Assembly (NCBI GenBank): GCA_023334545.1
Contig: JAADVB010000206.1
Span: 1 to 34,855 of the forward strand
From: Salisapilia sapeloensis
Taxonomy: Eukaryota > Oomycota > Peronosporomycetes > Peronosporales > Salisapiliaceae
Direction: 5' to 3'
DNA length: 34,855 nt
Shown here piece by piece: positions 10,915 to 22,349 of the stretch. Under the pieces are notes generated by a model. That model was not told where the DNA came from. It was given only the letters and a program-made list of their open reading frames with translations, and did no database searches. Numbering within the stretch: position 1 is the first letter of the stretch; each line of letters opens with the position of its first letter. The translations under genes were made by a program, and so were the position numbers.

Positions 10915-13900
10915 ATGAGCGAGGTGGGCATGGAGGACAAGCCGACAGCTTCATCAGTTGGAAAGAATGGAGAGAGTGTTTCGACAAATGGGAATGGAAG
11001 TAATAAGGAAGAAAAAAGTTGGCGGACGCAGCCTTTATTGCATTTTCGAGACCTGACGATGGCGACACAGAGTCGAAAAGCACGCTTTACATGCGTGGAT
11101 GCGTCTGAGAATTTCGTTGCATGCGGGTATTATCTTTGAATAGAATGATGATGATTCATGTACTAAGTAGCATCAACAGAACAAACAATGGGAGTGTCTA
11201 TCTTTACGCCACCTCACAGGCGAGGACAGGGCATCAAGCTAAATCCGCTCAAGCGACAGGTATCTCGACTAAATACCGTCTTGTAAAGGTGATTACACCT
11301 CCAAGTAATGACCGAGTCGGTGTCTCCTGCGTAACGATCAGTCCGAATCAAAAGCACCTAGTCGTTGGGACCTCGAGAGGTGTCGTCTATGCCCTACAGC
11401 TATCTGATTACCAAAAGATTGGAGAGAAGATTGAGTTCTCACACGACTTCCACGCCGGATTCCCCATCACTTGCTTCCTATGGGACTCCAAAGGTCATCG
11501 TCTCTTCTCCGCTTGCAACGCCGGTACAGTCTGCCAGACTGTGCTTCGTGCAGGCGTGTCTGCTTTATTCGGCAGCACAGACACCGAGTTGCTACTCAAG
11601 GAAGAGACAGGTATCGTCCAGTTAGATCTCGGCAAACAAGGCAAGCAGCATATACTTCTCGTGTCATCTCAGCTCCGCGTCCTCCTTCTTAATATGTCAT
11701 CTGGAGACGGTAGTGCCGTCCAAGTCGGTACGAAAGCCCGACAAGGTAGCTACGGTGCTTGCTTCTTCACAAATTACGATCCAGAGGCGATTGACCCGAC
11801 GAAAAAGGTTGAAGCAAAGGTCTTTTCAGCTCGACCAGGTCGTCGTGTCTGGATCGCAGATCCCATGTCTGGGAAAGTATCTTCGACACTCAAGTTTCCC
11901 GTGAACAAGCAGCCTTCTTCATTTCCGCAAGAAACCGGATGTGCCTTTGAAGGTAACGTCCAGACACGAGATCTGTCTATCAATCGCGTGTCTCTTTTCC
12001 ATTTCATTCATGAACCATACGTGTCCGAGCCACTACGCAAGCGAACGTTGTTATTGAGTTGGAGTCCTGGCTCCACTGTCTTGTTTCTCTTAGATCCGAT
12101 CGCTGTTGAGATCGTCGAGTGGCATCTCGATCTCGGTGTCATCCACGACCTAAAAGTCCTGAATGACAAGGTCTTTGTCGCACTACATGGAGAACCACCA
12201 CGTGTATCCATGGTTCAGTCTTGTACTGCGCAACAGTTCTTAGATACGTATGCTAAGGGAGATGTCCGCAAATCGGTGGAACTTGCGTTGGAATATCAAA
12301 TGAACGATGTACTTGTGCTGGAGCAATTGCAGCATCAATGGTCTAAACTAACGGAAGATCAGCCAGAGGAAGAGAAAGATGACGACGCCGAAAATATGAC
12401 AAATCACCTGGATAGTTTATTGACACATGCGAGAGAGCTAGAAGACAGACACCAGTCGGATGAGTACTCCAATGTGCACTCGATCGAGCCTCTGCAGATC
12501 GTGTACAAGCAACGTCCTCAGTCCACTGCTTCGATCGACCTTCCGTCTGTAGATGAAAGTGAAATCTCTTCGCTCCACGTCTCTCCTTCGTCTACTGACG
12601 CTGCCGTGACACTAGCCACTGGCAAACATCATTTGCACAAGCAGAATGAATACTCTGATGTCCTCGCTCCTTCCTTTACATCTTCTTCGAAAAGTATTTT
12701 GACGCCAGACGGATCGAACGTACAAGCTAGGACAGTGCAAGTACCTTTCCATACGAAAGGCGATCCGATCGTTCGAGAGGAAGACAGAGAGATGTTCATG
12801 GCGGAGATCATGGCTCGTGTAAAACACTTTGAAGAAGTGCAGGAGATGGATCAGAGCAACATGAATCGTCTGTCGTCGAGACTGAAAGATAGTCTGAATC
12901 CAGATATCGCTGCGAGAGCTTTCTCTACCTTTTTGCCTAGTACGAGTATGCTTAACAATATCATTGATACGTCCACAAGGTTTGGACGAGGACAGTTTAC
13001 TAGTGTCTTTGGCGAGACAGAAGATGTGGAGGATGACGTTCTACTAGACCCTGTGCCTCCGCATATGTACAGCTACGGATGGAAGATCGATGAGAATGGT
13101 GACGAGTACCCAGTCCTTCGAATCGCCATGTCATCGTCTGGTCAGGATAATCGAGTAGACACTGAAGTGCTGTTAGAAGCCATTGCGACAGATTTATGGG
13201 ATACACATAAGAAGTACGAGTCTTTCTTTTCGTCTGTCGAAGAGGATGAGCCAGATAACTTTGATCTGCCGGATTTATTCCAAGAGAATGAAGAGGAAGC
13301 GCTAACGACACGAGCGTCTAGTACGGCAAGTGTGATGCAAGTCAGTGTACAGGATACACATGCAAAGGACTCGAGTGAGAGTAAAAAGTCTGGGCATTAC
13401 CACTCGTCACCAGAGTACAAGAAGAATAGTCAAAATGCTTTGAAACGATATCTTCATGCTACTGCAAGTAGTGAAGTAAAGACGCAGTCGATGGTGAGTG
13501 GACAGCTAGCCACGACGCCGGATCTAGCACCTCTACTGAAACGAGACGCGAATGATCTGGCGGCGGAACTACAGTCCGCAGCGTTGACCGCGGAGAAGAC
13601 CAAGCATTTGACGCAGAGACTGTGGCCTGCAGCAGGGATCACGCGTGTATGCGCTTGCTTAACGAACCTCTTCTTGCTCCAAGGAGACATGAAGAGGGTG
13701 CTATCAACGATCGGGTCGTGGCTTAGCTGCTTCGATCCGACTGCAAGTGCTGAAGATGTTCTTAGTCAGCACAGTGACGATGCGACGGACTTGTCGAGTG
13801 ATGCATCTACGTCTGGTGGATTTGCCAAGGGTGAAGCTTTAGTAGGTGGAGACGGTCTGCCGCTGACGAGAGGCGACTGGAACCTCGTAAGAGCTCTTGT

Positions 13901-15703
13901 ATCGACGTACTTTGTCGTGTTTGCTGCAGGTGATAAGCTTCACATTCGTCCAGCACCGAAAGATGGAGTTGTAAAGACATCTCGAGGTATGGCATTTGCA
14001 GTAGAAATGGGTGCGGTGATGCACTTGGAGGAAGAGTACGACTGGAGCACTCGTGGAGAGAGGGAGAGTAGGCAAGTGTGTACGGCGGATGAAGCAGAAG
14101 AGTTTGTGAACAAGTACGGAGCGTACTTGAATCCAGAATTAGCTGCAGAAGTATGTAGTCTCCGATATTTCCCCGACGCACTGCAAAAACTGTTGGATAA
14201 TGTCATGGCGAATGCGAATATGGCAGAGATTGGCGACGACATGGTGAATAGTATAGCCGAAGGAGATGTAGCTGGTGCGATGCAGCATGTAGAAGAGAGT
14301 GAATCGTTGTGTTTGCTACTGCATCATTTGGATCTGTTGCTGAAGAAGTGTCCAGTGGAAGCAGTGGAAGTATGTTGTCATCAGTATCCTGTTGTGTATC
14401 CATGGAATGTCGAGCGATGTCTCTTTGGATCGAGGTTGACTGGTGATAAAGAGGACTGGCGTACGTTGAAGGATCCGCAACTGAAAGACCAAGTGCATAC
14501 ATACATAAGGTATCTCGTGCGTCTGTTGGAAGTGAAAGGAGAGCAAGCAGGACAAGATCGGATGGTAGTCGATCGATGTCTAAAGCTTTGCTTCTCAGAT
14601 AAACTGATTGTACGACATCTATTTGAAGAGGAAGGACGACGAGGAAAGGAAAAGTGGGTGACGTCACTTTTGGCGCAACCTGAACTCTTCCTCTTTGACC
14701 ACGAGAGTGTTTGGAAGTCATGCCATGAACATGGCATGGCGTCTGGTATGACTGAACTGATGTTGCAGTCGCTTCGAGTAGACTGTACACAAGACAGAGG
14801 AAAGAAGGAGTTGTCTCAGCTAGCTGCGTTCTACTTGAGGAAGAGAGAACTAGATATGTTGGAACGTTTGTGTCTGAAACTGACATGGACGCCCTCATGT
14901 ATCTCAGACCTGATGCGGATTGTATTGGAGAGAGTGATGGAGCATATCGATCGAGGTCTCGAGTGGGAACAGAAACTCGTGTCGAGCACATTGTTCAATG
15001 TTTTTAAGGTCCTGGAAAGCTCTCAAGCGATCGCTTTGCTGGAGGAATTTCAAGACCTTGTGAAAAGAGTTCCACTCACGCTCCTGCAGTCGATTGCACA
15101 TGCAGCTGCACTCGAAGATCGACGCAAGTCGGAAGTTCACCAGATGCTGGAAGTTGTGGATTCGAGTGTCTGGAAGTCTTATCGGGATGCAACAGGTGCG
15201 AAAGGAATGGCTCTTCCGCCGCAAGTTACTGGTGTCATGGAACTAGAAATGGGTATTAGACAGCCATCGCTAGATGATGATCAGTTTGAAGAATGGAAAG
15301 ATGTTGTGGAAGAGCAGAAGAAGTTGAGCTTGAAGGATGAAATGAGTCATGGAGGTGGTGTTGGTCAACGACGCAAGCGCTCTTCCTCGACAGAAGCAAC
15401 GCCTGGTCAATCTCTCATTAAGCGATCGTATGAATATCGTAATAGTGAGTGGGGAGGCGAAGTGGAACTTCATGACAGCACGTGTGCCTGGTGTGAGCTT
15501 CCAGTCGTTTTAATTACGCATGGTACTTTATACTTTTTATTCTTAAAAGAAAAAGAATATTTATTGATATGATACTCGTAGATAATGAAAGCATGGAGGT
15601 GGTCGTTCTGCCATGTGGACACGCATTCCATGCACTCTGCTTGCAAGATGAAAGCTGTTCCATCTGTCTAGACGCCAACTTGACGACATTGTGTACGAAT
15701 TAA
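10915..15703 (+). CDS. HPS5-like (BLOC-2 subunit type) WD40 protein with C-terminal RING-like finger
   Basis: Exons are 10915-11126, 11171-15522 and 15582-15703, giving 1561 residues; the introns are 44 and 59 bases. The N-terminal ~400 residues read as WD40-type blades (NNGSVYLYATSQ, HLVVGTSRGVVYALQL, HRLFSACNAGTV), with QGSYGACFF and ARPGRRVW matching the blades I know from HPS5/TECPR2-type proteins. An acidic low-complexity linker follows, then a long helical region (about 820-1400) of trafficking type, including a VCCHQYPVVYPWNVERCLFG block. The extreme C-terminus has a zinc finger: C1509-x2-C1512, C1533-x-H1535-x2-H1538-x2-C1541, C1547-x2-C1550, a C3H2C3 RING pattern split by the last intron. 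The likely role is endolysosomal or lysosome-related-organelle trafficking. HPS5 is my best match; TECPR2 or a VPS8-like protein is the alternative. Confidence 0.8.
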
Positions 15704-15815
15704 AGTGCATGAGTTGGGGTAGGACGTTCAAGGTAGCAAATATACATTGAATCAGCTCACATTTTTACCAAGGAATTACAAGCATCGACTAGTTTTCCGC
15801 AAATACAAGCAAATT

Positions 15816-18193
15816 TTATTCAACTTGGTCCTTAATAAAGTCCACTTGACGTAAGAAAGCTTTTAAGCGTTCTTTCTCATCGTCTTTAAAGTTTTTGTTA
15901 TGGCCACAATGAAGAGGTAGAAGGTCACCTAACGAAGTTTCGTCCGGACAGAGGACTTTTTTCTTGTCTCGACAGTCAAGTTCCTTCCACTTGCGTTCAA
16001 TTCGATCGACAAAGTATTGGACCATATTGATAAGAAAGCCAATGTCATCGTCATACTTGACGTTCGGATGCTTTTCAGCGATATGTTGCAATGTATCGTT
16101 CGTCTGAAAGATGGTACGAGGCTCGATGCGCATGCCTTGGCATTCGAACGGAGATTCCGTCGGCATATACCGACGCTCCGGTGTGACTACACCACCCCAT
16201 ACAAGTAGAGACGCTGTCCACGCACGAATGCGGTCGTAGTCACCGTGTTCGGCTGCTTCAAGCAGACACTGGCCACAGTATCCATCCATGCACGCCACTT
16301 GCATCCAGACGACAGCGACGAGTTCATCTGGGAATACAAGTGGGTGTGTTGGATCTAACGGCGTGTCGTGACTGATTTCATCTTCTTTGTCTTTACTATC
16401 TACGCCACTGGACTCTAAGTGACCATCCCCTTGCTGTGCTGCGATTGAGTCTCCTTCGGAATCAGAAGACGTCTTGGTCGTATCTGGCATACTCACTTCG
16501 ACATGTCCTTTCGATTCAGACAAGATAGCTTCCTTGTCTGCTTCTCTAGAAGCAGAGTAACGCATGGCTCGACGACCGATGGACAGAGCTGCGCTGGCGA
16601 ATCGGAAGACCATACTTTCACTAAGTGGACCTCCGAGTTTCGGATAGCACTCGGCATCAGAAGACTGCCTTGTGGATGCAGTTGAGTTACAAGAGGAGAG
16701 AGGAGAGTTCGTGCAAACGCTAACTGGTTGTAGAATCCAGTCGGAAAGAGAAAAGTTGCTATCAGTCGCATCTTCTTTCGTCGGTTCCGACATGTCTAAA
16801 CGTAATGATGCCTTTGGGATTTCTCCCAGCTCGTCTTGTAATGCCACACGCAGCGCCACACCTGACTTTAGTGATGCTGGGTCTAGAATGACCTCGTCAC
16901 GAGCGTCAGAGCAGAGGATCTTGGGACACTTTGCATACAGGTAGTTGGATGTGCTGTCTGTATCCCAACGCGTGACGTATCGAACGGTTGATCCAGCCCA
17001 TCCACCAACAAGACGTTGGGCTAACGCTGGCAGACTGCTCAACGTCCGGTCTGCGATCATAACATCTACCTCTGGGCAATGCCGCGCGACGTACGCTGCG
17101 GCTAGACCACCGATCGATTCACCATGTACTGCTAGTTTACCTACTTTTCTTTCCTTCTTCAAGTACTGTACGATAGCTGCTGCATCCAGATTGTTATCTG
17201 GTGGAGACGGAGAGCCGACATTTCGACCGTATCCTCGGTAGTTATACAGGAGCATATTACACTCGAGTGTTTGTGTGTAAAAGTGAAACCAGTCCATTTG
17301 CATCGGATGGAACTCGTATAGACCTCCGTTCGGATTACAAAAGAGTACTGTCGGTCGATCACTTTGAAGACTGGATGCTGGGATGAACATCGCGTCGATA
17401 CGATGTCCGTTATGTCCATCAATCCACACTTGCTCGCCACCGTATTGGACGGATAAGCTAGCACGCATCATGTCTAACGTCGCGACAGAATCGACGTCTG
17501 GAGGTGTGCTTTGACAAAGAGCTTTTGCGAGTGATAAAGGTGTTCGCTTTGACGCAGCATTCTCCTCTTCTGACGGTCCGACAAGTTGCATCGCTTCTCG
17601 TAGATTCGATATGGATGCTGCAAGATTAGGAACGACATCACGTGCGGATGTGGCGGTAGAAGTATTTGCAAGACTTTTGTTTTTCGTTGGACCTGTTGTG
17701 TTTTGAACTAGATCAGATAGAATTGGCTTTAAGGAGCTCGTGTGCATCGATCTCAAGTCTCGTAACACATCCGCGATCTCTTTCCCATCAGAACTTAGTT
17801 CATAGTCCTATCGGAAGGCAATTAGACGGACGTTTTGGCTGTATAATGGATGGAAGCTACCTGTTCGACGCGATCAAGAGTGTCTAGCAATGGGTTCGCA
17901 ATGGATTCCATGGCAAACTCCAGATTCTGCTGTGCCTGCAGTAGCTTAACGCGAAAGGATGCCTGGACTAGACGCGTACTTGTGGTCGAAACAGATTCAG
18001 AATCACCGAGGACGGTAGCTACTTCCACCAACGCTTCTATAAATGTTCCTATCCGACGCTTAATAGCCCTCGCGTAGCTCTTTTCTCCATCACGAATGAC
18101 CATGGACAATTGACCAGGATATGAAATGAGAGAAATGAGGCGATAGATGCCATAAGTGATTGCGATGGCTACAGCCAATACTACTCCCGGCAT
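15816..18193 (-). CDS. Membrane-anchored alpha/beta-hydrolase (serine hydrolase)
   Basis: Exons are 18193-17861 and 17807-15816, giving 774 residues; the intron is 53 bases. The start MPGVVLAVAIAITYGIYRL is a single N-terminal membrane segment, probably a signal anchor. I chose that ATG because the open frame upstream holds only a TTG. A helical stretch follows, then an alpha/beta-hydrolase fold: VLFCNPNGG (oxyanion region), LLYNYRGYGRN, the nucleophile elbow HGESIGGLAA near residue 340, CSDARDEVI with the probable acid Asp, and near the C-terminus LLPLHCGHNKNF with a candidate His. A long polar acidic insertion sits between the Asp and His. The fold resembles BEM46/ABHD-type lipid hydrolases; the substrate is unknown. 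The stop codon is embedded in AATAAA. Convergent with the HPS5-like gene across 112 bases. Confidence 0.85.
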
Positions 18194-18231
18194 CGTAATT
18201 AACGATGCTAAGAGTCGGAACAGCCATCTAC

Positions 18232-18610
18232 ATGATTGCAAAAATGTGTTGTGAGAATGAGCTGGACTTCATGTCACTTGAAACGAGTCTACCCGATCGA
18301 TACGAAGAGCGCATTAAAGACGAGGTAGGCGATCAAAGTCGGCAGTGGATACTATTCATAAGTTATTAGTCATCAACTTGCATCATAGCTGACGTATAGA
18401 TAGCATACCAATACAATGAATCGCCATGGAAACCACAGTTGGTGCGCCAAGGACGTCGCTGCTGCATGCTAATCAGGTAAAATCATACTCCGTTATCACT
18501 CGCTAATCAATTCTTATATGAAGACATATGCATCCTACTTGATGAGGATGACTTGAAGGACCATGCGGACGTCCACAATTACATCCATCCTCGCTTTCCA
18601 AGGCCATGAC
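18232..18610 (+). CDS. Possible small spliced gene, unresolved
   Basis: An ATG at 18232 opens 31 codons (start MIAKMCCENELDF, end ERIKDE) up to a GTAGGC donor near 18325. A TAG acceptor near 18404 continues in frame as IAYQYNESPWKPQLVRQG. A last open block around 18527-18609 reads ICILLDEDDLKDHADVHN to a TGA, but with the obvious GTAAAA donor its phase does not fit; a weaker donor would be needed. I recognise no family. The ATG lies only 38 bases from that of the divergent hydrolase. This may be a real small gene with a mis-modelled intron, or chance. Confidence 0.3.
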
Positions 18611-18776
18611 GGCAGGTACCGCAGCGTCAGCCTCCATCTCACGTAATAAGTATTAAGGAATCGAATGTATTTTTAGCCAATTAGAATCGAAAATGAGATG
18701 CGTCCACTCTAACTAGAACGACCTATAGAGATGCATCCGGTCAATCTACTTGGCCATTTGCACGTACGTTAACGTA

Positions 18777-20760
18777 TTAATGTGATGTCTGAGGTGTCGT
18801 AGCCCGTTTGCCACGTTTGCTTTTGCTCACGACAAGTCCCGTGAGTTTCTTTCGCATTTGTCGTCCGATAACCGGTTCATCCTCTTGTCCTTTGCCGATT
18901 TCGATCGTTTCTTCCTCGTCATGGCTTGTATCGTTCCGTTTTGGTGGAGATGCTGGAATAACTGGCGATGGCATTGGTAAGCAGCCTCTCGATTTAGGTC
19001 GGACACGGACGTTGGCTGGGGAAGTGTCTGGTTGTGACATCCGGAGGATAAAGTGCTCTTCACTTTCAGTTGGTGCAGGCGTTCGGCTCTTGATATCGAA
19101 ACCAGGTGTATCGGGAGCACCACCAGTGTTTGATTCGCTTCGATGCAACTCTCGCTCGGCTTTCTCGCGATTAATCACATCCATCACACGATTTAGCTTG
19201 TGCTCCACGACTTGTAATAGCTCTGGCGTTGGTAACTCGATCGCTTTCCGATCTTCCTGTGGCTCATCAAAGTCGGATGATCCTTGGATCGTATGTAGTT
19301 TTGCTAGACACTTCACCATGCACGACCGGAAGGTGTCCATCGCGAGGCTGCTGCGATTCACCTTTGTTGATAACGACATTGCTTCCTTGTCAATGTCCTT
19401 GAGCTGCTCCGCTGTCTTATCCATCTCCTGGTATATCGTTCGTGAGTTGACAGCAGCACTACGCAAATGAACGAGCGTCGAGTTCAGGTCTTTATGGCGC
19501 TCTTTAAGTCGTCGAAGCTTTGTGTCTGCAACAGCATGCTCTTCCTCCAAATTCTTTAAAGTCGTCTCTCTACTCTGATGTTTCGCAATTATACGCTCGA
19601 CTTCATTCGTACCTGCCGCAACGACAAGTTGCTTGAACTCGGATTCAATCGCAGTGAGTCTACCATCCGTCGTGGAAAGCTCATCCTGTAACTCAGAGAA
19701 ATGCATCATCTGTGTCGAGGACTCATGACGCAACCGCTTCGATTCACGCATCCGCATAGCACCAAGAGCATCCGCGACGTATTGCTTTCTCGACACCTCA
19801 CGCTGTTCGAGTATGTCGTATTGCAACTTGGTCTGATCCACTGCTTGCCGCATCGCGTCCAAAGCTCGAATACTTTCCTGCTTCTGCTCCCAACGGTTCT
19901 CATAGATCTTTTTGAACGCAAGCTCGGCATTCGATTTCTCTCGTCTTGCAGACATGAGCGTCGAAGTACTAAGGGTTGTATCTTGACGCAAACCTTGCAG
20001 TGCTTGTTCCTTTTCCATTGTCATCTTCCTAGCTTCCATCGCTTCAGCTGATAACCTCTCAATCATGTGAGTGTATACACTGCGATCCGACATCTCTTCT
20101 TCCAGCTTGGATTCGTATAAGTTTGACTTGTTCAGTATGTTATTAGCCTGGTTTTTCGCTTGGTTCGAGTCTTGCATTCGGCCATTGAGGGTCATGCTCA
20201 TGTTACTGATCTCTTCCTCTAATTTCTGTTCAAGTGCGTGTTAATGACTGCCACATATATACATGAGCGCATGAGCCTACCTTGATCTCCATCTCTTTCT
20301 GACTGTTAAAATTTTTGCAGGTGTCGTAGTCCTAAATCAGACGAAAGATCGTGAGTATTAGCTTTAGTTATGAGCTCGCTAGTGATGGTACCCGTCGAAG
20401 TGAAGATACTTCGTCAATTTCCTTCTCAACAAGCTGGGTTTCTTCACCGATAGCAATGCCCATGGATGACAGGAAGGACTGGACGGAAGGCGGTGCAATT
20501 TTACTATCCATGTTACATCCCATTCAGTCATACGATCACATTGTTAGTATAAACGTAGCGTACGCCTTTGTCGATAGTAGCCCACGCCTAGGAGTAGAAT
20601 ACCCGCCGACATTCGTTCCGGGTACTTTAGACTCGGCAGCATTGTTCCCACCAGAGATCCATCGCTGTCTTCCTCCAAAAGTACCTTTTGTCCGATCACC
20701 ATGAGATGCCTCTGTCGGAGGAATTTGAATCGTTAAATCTCCATCTTCATTCTGCTGCAT
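18777..20760 (-). CDS. Long coiled-coil protein, possibly cytoskeletal/axonemal
   Basis: Exons in coding order are 20760-20564, 20503-20392, 20331-20281 and 20225-18777, giving 602 residues; introns are 55-60 bases. The N-terminal ~65 residues are polar. From about residue 85 to 440 the protein is nearly continuous heptad-rich coiled coil (KKLEEEISNM, YTHMIERLSAEAMEARK, KNLEEEHAVADTKLRRLKER). The C-terminal ~120 residues are Pro/Ser/acidic, ending in a basic patch (SKSKRGKRATT). Length and the YTHMIERL segment recall outer-dynein-arm docking coiled-coil proteins of flagellate species. Oomycetes make flagellate zoospores, so an axonemal role is plausible, but coiled coils match many proteins and I do not claim the family. 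Coding status is firm, from the 483-codon final exon and splice joins that keep frame. Confidence 0.82.
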
Positions 20761-21018
20761 CCCGAACGTCTGAACTGTATCAGATCTAAGTCTCTACGGT
20801 CTCACCACCGTATATCACGTACGGAATAAAGTTTTATTTGCAAATCTCGGATTCGTTGAGGCGAATCACATGCTGAAGACGAGTGCATGCATGCTATTAA
20901 TAGTCATTAAAACGTTTTATGTTATGTACATGGAAATCTACAAGTAAAAATACACAAGTACTTGTACTGTAGCCATTTGCCTCATCGTTTGTATCATCAT
21001 TTCGAACACGCTGTTGGA
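20761..21018. promoter_or_regulatory. Shared divergent promoter, coiled-coil gene / CDK10-like
   Basis: 258 bases separate the opposing start codons. AATAAA at 20825-20830 on the plus strand is not near any stop codon and is probably chance. Confidence 0.35.
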
Positions 21019-22334
21019 ATGGCAGGAGAAGAGTTTTTCGAAGCGTTAGGTGGTTGTCGGGACGTGGAAGAGTTTGAGAAGCTAAATCGTATTGGGGAAG
21101 GAACGTACGGTACAGTCTATCGTGCAAGAGACCTTAAATATGACCGTATTGTCGCTCTGAAGCGTGTCATTTTACATAATGAAGGAATCGAAGGGGTAGA
21201 TGGACAGTGGATGGAGTGGAAGGATGCAAATTGACGATCATGATACTGTAGTTTCCGATTACTGCGATTCGAGAGATCAAGTTACTCAAGCGGATACATC
21301 ATCCGAACTGTGTTCAGCTCTTTGATGTCGTCGTTGGCCGCAAGCGATCGAGGTAGGATGCATCGTATACGCGATTCTACCAAGTACCTTATGCATGCTC
21401 TAGTGTGTTTCTAGTATTCGAGTACTGCGAACATGACTTGTCGTTGCTACTAAAGAATCATGGTGCTACTCGCCACGTTTTTAAGGAATCGGAAGCTAAG
21501 CGCATTCTGCTATCTGTCTTAAAAGCTCTTCGTTCACTGCATGCACAAGGGATAATCCATCGAGACATCAAGCTATCAAACATCCTCTACGACAGATACG
21601 GAACAGTCAAACTAGCTGACTTTGGGCTTGCAAGAGAACGCAGTCCAATTGTTTCGGACCAGCAGCTCACGTCCAAAGTCGTCACTTTATGGTACCGAGC
21701 GCCTGAGATTCTACTCGGCTGCAAGACGTACACTTCGGCTGTAGATATATGGGCTTGTGGTTGTATTTTTGGCGAACTGTTGCTACAAGAGCCAATGATG
21801 CCAGGAAAAAATGATCTGGACCAGCTCCAGTGGATGTTTAAAGTCAGTCTAGTACACGACAGCAACGTCTCAATATCACTAAGATCTCGTCGATGTAGGT
21901 ACTAGGCCGAGCGACGGAAAAAATATGGCCGGACATGTACTCGTTGCCGAATGCAGAGCACTTGGCATTTGATACTTCTCGATACACTTTTAATCGACTC
22001 GAAACGATGTTTCCAGACCTCTCGGCAAACGGCATTACTCTCCTGAACTCGATGCTTGCGTATGACCCATCCAAACGTTTATCCGTAAGCTACTTCATAG
22101 TAAAGAGGAGTTCTTGTGAGCTTATCGTTGATATGACTGCAGGCGGATGAAGCTATCAACCATCCATACTTTCGTGAACGACCATTTCCACAGGACGAAG
22201 CCATGATGCCGACGTTTCCATCACCACATCCGGAGATGAAAGACGCACCGACGTCAGATCAAAAGCATCGTCTTGCACAAGACCAGCGCTTCGGTAGTGC
22301 TTTTGATAACGCTTCGAAACGACGCAAAGTATAA
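21019..22334 (+). CDS. Cyclin-dependent kinase, CDK10-like, with PITAIRE motif
   Basis: Exons are 21019-21195, 21252-21352, 21404-21842, 21899-22084 and 22143-22334, giving 364 residues; introns are 51-58 bases. The kinase domain is complete: GEGTYGTVYRA glycine loop, VALKRV lysine, HRDIKLSN catalytic loop, DFGLA, and a T-loop ending KVVTLWYRAPE. The cyclin-binding helix reads PITAIRE. The overall match is to CDK10/CDK11: CRDVEEFEKLNRIGEGTYG at the N-terminus, DVVVG then FLVFEYCEHDL, and MMPTFPSPHPEM after the kinase domain (compare the LMPTFP end of CDK10). A KRRKV terminus is a likely nuclear signal. The ATG at 21019 is preferred; the frame upstream has only a TTG. Probable role is cyclin-dependent control of transcription or cell cycle. 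The stop is 15 bases from that of the convergent RPAP2-like gene. Confidence 0.92.
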
Positions 22335-22349
22335 CTCGGAACAGCACGT

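Noticed and set aside
14203-14991. 262-codon antisense frame within the HPS5-like gene
   Set aside because: Lies wholly inside a well-supported 4.3-kb exon and translates to a Ser/Leu/His/Thr-rich sequence typical of an antisense shadow.
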